The notes beneath the pieces were generated by a model. That model was not told the origin of the DNA. It made no database searches and saw only the letters and a list, made by a program, of their open reading frames with translations. DNA of 64,000 nucleotides from Anisus vortex (lineage: Eukaryota; Mollusca; Gastropoda; Planorbidae). Positions 20,601-30,905 of the stretch are shown here, one piece after another. The stretch is taken from positions 14,546,202 to 14,610,201 of the forward strand of contig OX421507.1 in NCBI GenBank assembly GCA_949126835.1, written 5' to 3'. A program made the position numbers and the translations under genes. Each line of letters opens with the position of its first letter. The first letter of the stretch is position 1.

Positions 20601-23600
20601 TTGTAACAATTTTAACCTGTGTATTTATTTTTATTATCAATGTGTAGGTGCATTCCTGATTCCATTTTTTGTGGCCATGCTTGTTTGCGGCTGCCCTCTC
20701 CTTTTCTTAGAGATGCTTTGTTGTCAATATTCAAACCTGGGACCTGGCAAGGTTTGGGTTATCTGCCCTTTATTTCAAGGTAACTCCGATTGATAATGTA
20801 GAGTTTTAGGCCAAAATGCTAGTCGGTAAATCTTCATTTAGTAATCAATAGTATTTAAATATTATTCTCTTATCCCATTTTGACATTTTCGTAGTATCCA
20901 CGAATATTTTTGGTAACACAAATCATTGTTAAAATTGTTAACATAAGGCAACGGTCCTACGTAGCTTTGCTATATAAAATATTGCATTATGGACTATTAC
21001 CTTATAGATTATTGCCCTTTTGACCCATGGCTTATAACCCATGGCCATATGAACCATTTTAAAGTCAGTTATTATACATTGAACTAATACTTCTGGACCA
21101 TTGTCCTACGATCCATTGTCTTATGTTACATGATATTATGTCTTTTAACGATGGGATATTATGTCCTGTTTACCATAGCCCTCTGAACCATAGCTCTATA
21201 TACTACTGTCCAACGAGCAATAGTTCAGTAAAACATTTCTTTATAAGTTATTATCATATGGGCCATTTGCCCGCCCCCCAAAAAACCGCTGTCCTGAAAC
21301 AGAAGCCATAGTCCTTTAGACCAAACATTCTGTGGAGAAAAGTATTATTTTAAACTAGTTACATATGCTAATCCTTGTCCGTACAATAATAATTGCCTTA
21401 TAAATAGATACACATTATATTTTTATTTAGTGCCTACAATAGTGTCTATTAACTCTTGACAGGTATTGGGTGTGGAATGATGATTATTACGTTTGTAGTC
21501 TCCGTCTACTACACTATGATCATGGGCTGGACTTTGTACTATCTGGCCATGTCCTTCAGCTCAACGCTTCCATGGGTTGACGACTCGTGTAAGAACGTAT
21601 CACACATCAGGTATACGCACATTTCAACTTTGGGCGAATCTGAACAGAAACAAATAAGTGGACAGTTCGAATTTGTAATGTTCGTAAAAGTGTTCATAAC
21701 ATTTGTAACATCTTAATTGTGACCTGTTGTAGGCTTACATCAGGATCCTCTCAACTTCAATTAACAATAGCTGAAGGTATATATATATATATATGTTCTT
21801 TTTATGTTTTTAATGACACAGGCTCAACAATACAGTAGGCCCTAGTCATAAATAACATAAGCTAAATAGTGAACTACAAAAAAACTTTATCCACAGGCAT
21901 TATACTTGCCCTAAATCACATCAATATATCATCAGAGTCTACTAAACTCAATACACCAGGACTAATAACCTTCTAACTTCTATCTCTGAATACCAATATC
22001 ACTGACTCTCTCCCCCTCTCTCTCTCTCTACTTCTATTCAGTAACTAAGCCCTAACAAGTACCCCCCCCCCACTTTTTCACTAATCATAGACTGTGAAAC
22101 GTATGTTATGTAATTACAGATGGATACACAAATCAATCCAACTCACTGCGATTACAATATGTCAAGAAAAAATTTATGTGTCTATCACAAATCACACCTT
22201 AAAACATTTGTTAAGATACATAGGCGTGAGGGTAGATTTCAAGGATGCTTATAAGTTCAGGGGCAATGCGAAAAATAATCTAGAGATGACATTATCGTCT
22301 TGAAATTGTGTCTTTGTGTATATAACATTTTATCTTGTTTGCATGGCAAGAAAGGCTTTTAAGAAAGAGTAGGCCTAATAGTTTTGTCAAGGGAGTTCGT
22401 TTTTCATTATTTATTGAGACATGGTGCTAACATGATATAAACACATAATGTTTGATATAATTATCTTTATTTTTCAGAGCAGATGTAAGAGCAAATGTGA
22501 ATATGACAGACTCAATCATGGCAATGAATAAAAGTTTTGTTTCATCAGAGGAGACGTATTGGTTGTATGCTCTTTCATTTCAGTTTTGTTAGTTTCTCTA
22601 TTTAATGTCAGGGCAAAACTAGAATTAAACCAATGAATGTCTGCACTGAACTATATAATATTTATGATAAACGCAAACGTAGGCCTATAGTTTTTAAAAT
22701 ACTCGTAAAATCTTAAAATAATGTTCGAACCTAGACTATAGATCTACAGCAATGAAAGATAAAAAAAAGTAAACAACAACAAAAAATCATATTATAAATT
22801 AGTTGTGTTGCGTCATATCGTATTACATTTCCTTTCAAATACGTAAAAAAATTCGAAAGCAGTGTTGTTTATTAATTAAATCTATATTTTACAATGCATA
22901 AAAAAATGTATTTAACATATTGACAAGTCTTAAATATTATGCATGCATAAAGGTTGAAGTGTAAAACATTTCCGGTCCCATTCGTTCATTTGTTTCAAAA
23001 CATGTCTGAGTGCTGCGTTACTGGTTGTACGAAAAGATGTAGTTATTAAATTTTATTTAATTTCCAAAAGATGTTGCCAAAAGAAAACGATGGATTGTTA
23101 ACGTCAGACGTGAAGAATCACCTATTTGTAATCCCAAACGTATTGCTTGAGGCAAAAGAATTTTCGTTTTTTCTTTTTATGTATCTACGCAGTGTGTTTT
23201 TTTTTAATAACCAAGGACGCAACCCTGACAAATTTATTTTATAAACAAAGCTAAATTTAACTTAATGCGACTTTGAGTATTTATTATCGCCTACTCACTT
23301 TTGGTGTTAATGGGGCACGATCGCCGAGCGGCAGCGCGTTCGACTGGCGATCCGAAGGTTCTGGGCTCGAATCCTGGTGCAGGCTAGGATTTTTTTCCCG
23401 GGACTTAAGGGTGCCCCTAAGTCTACCCAGCTCTGATGGGTACCTGACACTAGTAGGGGTAAAGTAAAGGTGGCTTGGCATTGTGCTGGCCACACATCTC
23501 CTCGTATGCCGTGGCCACAGAAACTGGTGAACGCTGCTTCACTGAAGGGTACTTTACACTTTTGATGTTAAAACGGTTCCTAACAACTAAACTTGTAGCC

Positions 23601-24896
23601 TTATAAAAGACCAGAACTGGCCGTTGAGGTTGAAATCAATTGTCAAACACCAACAAAAGCTTGTTTATTTGTTTATGGAAATGGCGGGAAATGGCACCGG
23701 AAGTTCATGATCTTATCCATTTGAATGGCTCAGGTGTCATTAAGACTTGTCAATGCAGATGTAATTGTCGTACTCTAGACCTTGTCTTCTTTCCTGCCAT
23801 GCAATACTCTTTGAAAGTCTGCTAATTTACTCTACCCGTCTGCCAGAGGAGCGCCGAGATATTGGACTAATTATTTACTATGAAACTTATGACTTGGTTT
23901 ACATTATTACTTCCCCCATTTACGTTTTAAAATAATATATATAGATAAATAAGCTTATTTATAAATGTCTATTCCAGGCAAACTGTTTTACAAGTCAGTT
24001 CTGGCATTAACACGCTTGGACATATTTGCTGGCCACTTTTATTGTGTCTGTTTGTCGCTTGGCTTCTGGTTTTCTTGTGTCTGTTCAAGGGAATTAAAAG
24101 CATGGGAAAGGTATATAGATCTAGTAGGCCTACAGAATATTTTTCTATAGACTTTCTGGGATATAAGTGTTTTCATATAAGACAAAATGTCTGCGAGGTC
24201 TTTTATACATTATTTAAATAACTGACTGTTTTCAAACCTTTCTGATAAACAAAATAGTCTCTAAAAAAACAAAACAAAATAGAAACATTTTTTTCTGACA
24301 CCAGTTTTATATCCAACAAGATATCCAAATTGTTAGTAATAGGGGCGTGCTCATAACGTGCCTACAAAGGCCTATAGTTTAGCCTTACGATGGAATAATA
24401 TAAATCAATAATTAAATATAAAATATAATGATTAGTTTTTTGCTTTTTCAAAATAATTTTTTTAACTAAAATCCCCGAGAAATTCTTCACAATAAAATAG
24501 TTGTAATCATGAAAATAAAGAGAGGTACTTAATTTTATACACACTTTAAAAAACAAAGCTTCTTTGTATGCCAAAGTTTGTATGCTCTTAACCTTCTTTG
24601 TTTTTTTCTCCATACGCCCATTTAGGTGGTTTACGTTGCTGCGACACTGCCCTATGTATTACTTACCATCTTGCTTATCCGAGGCTGTCTGCTTCCAGGT
24701 TCCGGTAACGGCTTATATTTTTACATGGTGCCATCCTGGGATAAACTTTTAAATTTTGAGGTAAAATATCGGCCTATTTGTGAAATATAATCTGAGATAC
24801 ATTAAAAACTGACAGACTAAGGTGTGGATAAATAAAAAGTTGGCTAGCAGGAGATAGATAGATTATAGATAGATTATTAGATAGATAGATATATAG

Positions 24897-24927
<31 letters not shown>

Positions 24928-25002
24928 GATAAATAGATGGATAGATAGGATAAGATAAGATAGGATGGATGGACAGACAGACAGACAGACTGACAGACAG
25001 AC

Positions 25003-25059
<57 letters not shown>

Positions 25060-25146
25060 GACAGATAGATAGATTGATTGATTGATAGTTTGGTGGATAG
25101 GTTGATAAATGAATGGATGGTTGAATGATTTAATGGATGGATCGAT

Positions 25147-25190
<44 letters not shown>

Positions 25191-28100
25191 ATGAATGGAT
25201 TTATCAATGGATGGGTAGATATATAGACAGATGGATAGATTAGGCAGACAGACCGATGCTTAAAGATAACTCTTGTTTCACTTATACCAGGTTTGGAGAA
25301 GTGCAGCCACTCAGGTTTTTTTCTCGATAGGCCTCGGATTTGGTCTTATTTCTACATTGGCTAGCTACAACAAATTTCATAACAACTGTTACAGGTGAAT
25401 ACGATATTGCCTACCAATTAATCGTTTCGTGTGATAGTAACACATAGAACAATCTTCTACAGTTGATTTTAATACATAGTTGAATTATCACATTTATGAA
25501 AGTCAGAGCAGGCTCATGGTATCAAGTATCAACAATACGAGCGGTTACCGGTTTTTTGTGTGCTAATGGCCATAAAAATTAGTTTTTTTTTACATCAACA
25601 AGCAAAGAAAAATTGACCAATAAAGGTCGCTGAAGATCCATGGTGACTTACAGAGTATGCTTATACATAAACCAGTTTCCGAATTTCTCCTTGCCCATGG
25701 CATCCGCAGCCGTATAAGCCTGATGAAAACAGTATAATTTAAAACGATCAATACTCTCTTTCGGGTATATGAAAATATTTTTTTATATTTCATATTCACT
25801 TTTTAAAATTATAAACAGGATAAAAGATATGTAAACTTAGAACTATCCTTCCTTGAAAACATAATGGTTCCCTTTAACTTATATTGATTAACTAGTTTTG
25901 ATTAGGTAGGGTCAACATGTAGGGCATTGATATGAAAGGTGTGAATCACTGGCCTAGATATACAGTACTTTTCAAAAAGCGATAAGGTTTTCAACGTGAT
26001 CCGCCCCTTTTTATTTGTACGAAAATATAGGTTATTGATTGATTTATTAGTATAGAAAGTATGAAGAACTTATTGGGCTCTATTTTTTGAATATATAAAG
26101 TTGTTAAAAAATGTTCTGGTTTACATATAAAACAAGATGTCTAAATGAATGTGTTATGTGTCAGACCCAGCTAATTTAATAGAAAAGCTTTATACGCCTA
26201 TGCTTCGTTTTTTACTGTCCAAGTAATGGGGTACAAGTGAGATTTTAAAACTATTTAATGATTAACTCATTGTGATGTTCATATGGCAAAAAGACATTAA
26301 TGAATAACACCAAATAGAATTAGACTCTATATCTTTTTTTTATGTATTTAAATAGCGTTAATTTAATAATATATAAATTACATCAACAGTATATTCAAAG
26401 ACTTTAAGAATATGGACCGCTTGCTTTATTACTTTATTTATTTTGCTATTTGATGACTCGAAGGACTTCTTTTCTTTGTATTGTACACTTCCGTTTTATT
26501 TAATCGCTATGAATTTCTCAATGAAAAATTTCAATTAAAATCGAAAGTTGTATGCAGCGGAAATTTTTAAGCAAACGTAATATAAGCTATAAAAACAGAG
26601 CAAGCGGTCCATCTTATTATGGTCTTTGGTATATTGAACTCAAGCACACTTTTTTTTTTACAAAAGTAAGCCTACACAATAAAACTATTAGTGAAAACAA
26701 ACTGAAAATAATGGGGAAAGTTTAACAAAACTCTTAATTTCTAGCTTCATACAGACCTCATTGTATTATTTATATATTTACCCTATGTATATATACTTTA
26801 ATTCAATTTCCCCTTCCTACATAATGACACTCTCTATATAACTGTACCCAGAGATGCACTTATTCTGCCACTACTAGACTGTGTCACCAGTGTGTATGCT
26901 GGTTTGGTTATATATATCATATATCCTATATATACGTAAATTCAATGTCACCTTCCTACATGACACTCTCTATATAACTGTACCCAGAGATGCACTTATT
27001 CTGCCACTACTAGACTGTGTCACCAGTGTGTATGCTGGTTTGGTTATTTTCGCTTATCTGGGCTCCATGGCACACAACTTCAACGTGGATATTGACAAAG
27101 TTGTTGATGAAGGTCAGTGCTACAAAAAATCAGAAATAAAATGATAGCAAAAATAAAATGAATGAATTTAATATATATACACTTTCTCTTGCCAAAACAA
27201 ACGACATTATGTTTGCTATCGAGTTCTTCTTTTCCTCTTTTTCACGTGGACTTCAGAAGAGCATAGCATTATAAGCACATCCTCTCTGTTTTTCTTGGTT
27301 TCGAACCGCGTTGTTTCATTTTACCCCGCCACCCTCCCTCCCAAAACGCACCCCCCAAAAAGCGGAGGTGTTTTTTTCCCAAAAGAGATTAGTTTTCTTT
27401 TATGGTATATAGAAAGGGGGTGGGGAGCAATTGTAAAGGGGGGGGGGGGTTAATAACTTAATAACTCTGCTAGCAATTAAAGAGATATTTAAATTATATC
27501 TGCATTTATAGTTTAATATCTTTAAAATATGTTAGTGTTATACTTATATTGTCCATTCATTTATTGTAAAATTAATTTTCGACCATTTGTATATACTGTT
27601 AAGGTAACTATTATATGTAATTCATATAGGCCTAGGTCTAGTGTTCATAGCCTACCCAAGCGCCTTGTCTAAGCTGCCCCTCCCACAACTATGGTCAGTC
27701 TTGTTTTTCCTCATGTTATTTTGTGTGGGATTAGACAGTCAGGTAAATTCTAGTTAATATAATTAACTGTTTATAAACAATTACAATAAACCCAAATGTC
27801 AACTAAATAGAATGTTTCCTATTGCCTATTAATAGCTCAGCATTTGTCTACATTTTATCCTTAGAGCGCTATTAGGTTATAGATCTAAGTAATATTGTAC
27901 ATTTTCATGGCCCGATGTTCAGTTGTTTTTTTAAACGTGTATCAGCCAAATTAAACCAATGTAAAACTTGACTCATATCGCGGATAAGCGTAGGATGCAA
28001 TAATTTTCTGTTTAGAATAAGCGTCTGAAAAAAATACAAGAAGAAGAAGCTTTTCTTGCATTAAAGTTGCAGATAATTTGATTGAGATATAAGCTTAAAT

Positions 28101-30856
28101 ATAGATTGTGACTAGAGGTCTATGTTAATGCAATTTTTAAAAAACGTTTACATATGGTGGCCGACATAATAAAAAAAAAAAAACAAGATTGAATTGAACA
28201 CTCGATTCTATGCATATAGAGATATAGTGGAGTATATACAGTTAATATACACTGTAAAAAAACGTTATAGTGTCAGAGGCGATTCGTAGTGTTTCAATTA
28301 TAGGCCATTACAACAACTTTATGACAGCTCCAGAGAAACCGCTCCAGGGCGCAAACCCGTTGTTTTGGTTTTGATGGCTCCAATAAACCACAAGATTGGA
28401 CAGCCCACATGGGACCCAAAATTTCATAATAAACACAAGAAGAAAAATACTGAAAATCTTAGTAACATTATTAACGGTCAGCATAACACTGATCTATAAT
28501 ATAATTAGGATTGGCAATGTTTTCATATTGTTCTGCTGAGAACATGCTGAGAGCAATAGGATAGCTCATCCATGTAGGCCTATATATAGATCAGTGTTAT
28601 ATAACGAAACAGTAGAAATTAAATTATATATTTCAGTTTATGCACGTGCAAGGGGTGACCACCGCATTGATGGATTGTTTCCCTTCCTTGTTCAAGTCTA
28701 GACAAACTCTCTTGACTCTAAGCTTATGTTTTGGAAGCTTTCTGCTGGGCATACCTCTATGTACACAGGTAATTGGTTCAATGGCTTTCACTCCAACTCG
28801 TACATAGTACACAGGCATACTTCTGTACAAACTGCTGATGAATGTCATGCATAACATACTTACAGGCCAAGTTATCTTTATAGCATACAAGAGCAAAATA
28901 AAACAATGCCTGACTATGTCTTCCCGCCTCACTAATCGCTTCCAGAACCTACCACTTTCACTCTCAGACCAAGGTTCTTCACATCTTTTTTCTCTCTCAT
29001 CTTTCACATACCCCCCAATCACCTTTACAAACAATTAAAACAACAGCAACAAAACAACGTATACTTTTTGCCCCCCCCCCCGGCCCCCTCACCTACCTTA
29101 CCCACCCACATTAGGCCAACAACCCTGGCTACGCCACTGGTGATATCGTATAATTAGAACAAATGACCATAAACATTTCCTGAACCTATATATACCCAAA
29201 CCTTGGTACCGGTGCCATAAGCTGTGCTACTCTTTCACAGATTTATTTAAAAAATTTAAAAAAAACATATTTACATTTAACATTACGTGTGTGTGTGTGT
29301 TTTGTTCAAGGGTGGCTCCTACATATTACAATTACTGGATTGGTACATAGGCAGTTTCTCTGTCATGTTGATTGTTGTTGTGGAGGTTTTGGTATTGGCT
29401 TGGATTTATGGTAAGTAGCTACGGAGGAGAGGGTGGGGGGGGGGGAGCATACTTATGACATTTAAAACTCCATTTAACAGACCTGGTTTTAATAGACTTC
29501 TGATAAAAAACATTAAACATTTCGTTTTCATTTATAACGTTACAAATCCAAGCATTTTCTAATGTTTAAACGCCATTACCGACATTACCTACATTACAAA
29601 TTACATATTTATATATAGCTATTCATAACAAAGTCTTCAAATGCACTTTACATTTACCATTATGTAAATCGAAAAAGTCTGTTTTCAATTTATTGTTTTA
29701 ATGTCTATATTGTCGGCTTGTTTAATTGTGTTCCTAAGTTCATTCCACTACAGAGGTGCTACTGGAACAAAATCGAAAATGCATTATTGTTTAATCCAAG
29801 AGTACGATAAGCGGTAGGCCTAACCCAATTAGCACTTGTCGGAGTTAGTATCTCCGCTTCTTCCCGTAAGTTGGTTGACTGTCATGACAAATGCCAGAGG
29901 TGGGTAAGTAAGGAAAGGGGTAAACGGTTTGCCCTCGCCGGGCGACCCTCCATTAGTCGGGGTACAGATTTTACCCTAACACGTAAATTAATCTACAAGT
30001 GCTCTAATTTGTTAGATTTGACCAAAGACTTTAATTATTTGACTAAACTACTTTGCTCCAATAAAATTCGAGTTTATTAAAAAGATCAATATGCTTTAAT
30101 ATCCAAGGGAGCTTGTGTTAAGCTCGTCATCTCTCTCCTTTTTTCCCGCTTGGATTACTGCAATTCGCTCTTGGCTGGCCTCTCGACCTCCTCCCTTCAG
30201 GGCCTCCAACGTGTTCAGAACTGTGCTTCCCGACTGGTCCTTCAGAAGAAATATTTGACGCACACCACTCCTCTGCTCCGATCCCTGCACTGGCTTCCCA
30301 TTAACCACCGGATCTCCTACAAGCTGCCGTCTCTATGTTACAAGTGCCTGAATGACTCTTATCGTATAAGTTGACAGACGTTCCTTCTAGATAGAAGATT
30401 ATTACGTCCACTAGACCCAAAACTCCTGCAGGGCGACAGGGATCCGTCGGTGGTAGGGATAGAAAAACCGCGACCTGTCCGTTGGTTTTTGGTTGACAGG
30501 CCGGTGAACTAACCACTGGACCAGACTCTGCCCCCAACTACCTTCGCTCCTGTCTCGAGCTATATACTCAATTTCGTCCACTCCACTCAGCTTCTGATGC
30601 GCATACCCTGAGGATCCCTCGTGTGAGGCTAGTGTCGTGTGAGGCTAGTGTCCGCTGGCGAACGTGCTTTCTCCTACGCGGGGCCATCCGCTTGGAATCA
30701 CCTCCCACTACAGCTTCGCCAGAGCCCGAGCTTCGACACCTTCAGAAGCCGACTGAAGACTCACCTATTTAGTTAGCAATATTTTCGTATACATATTTTC
30801 ATTTTCGTCTGTTGTTGTCGTTTCAGAGCATGGAACTGTTATCAACGGGATTTGCG

Positions 30857-30905
<49 letters not shown>

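Noticed and set aside
28838..29038. Plus-strand frame of 66 codons and its minus-strand partner of 133 codons
   Set aside because: The minus frame runs antisense across the real SLC6 exon 10, and the plus frame has no motif; both are chance.
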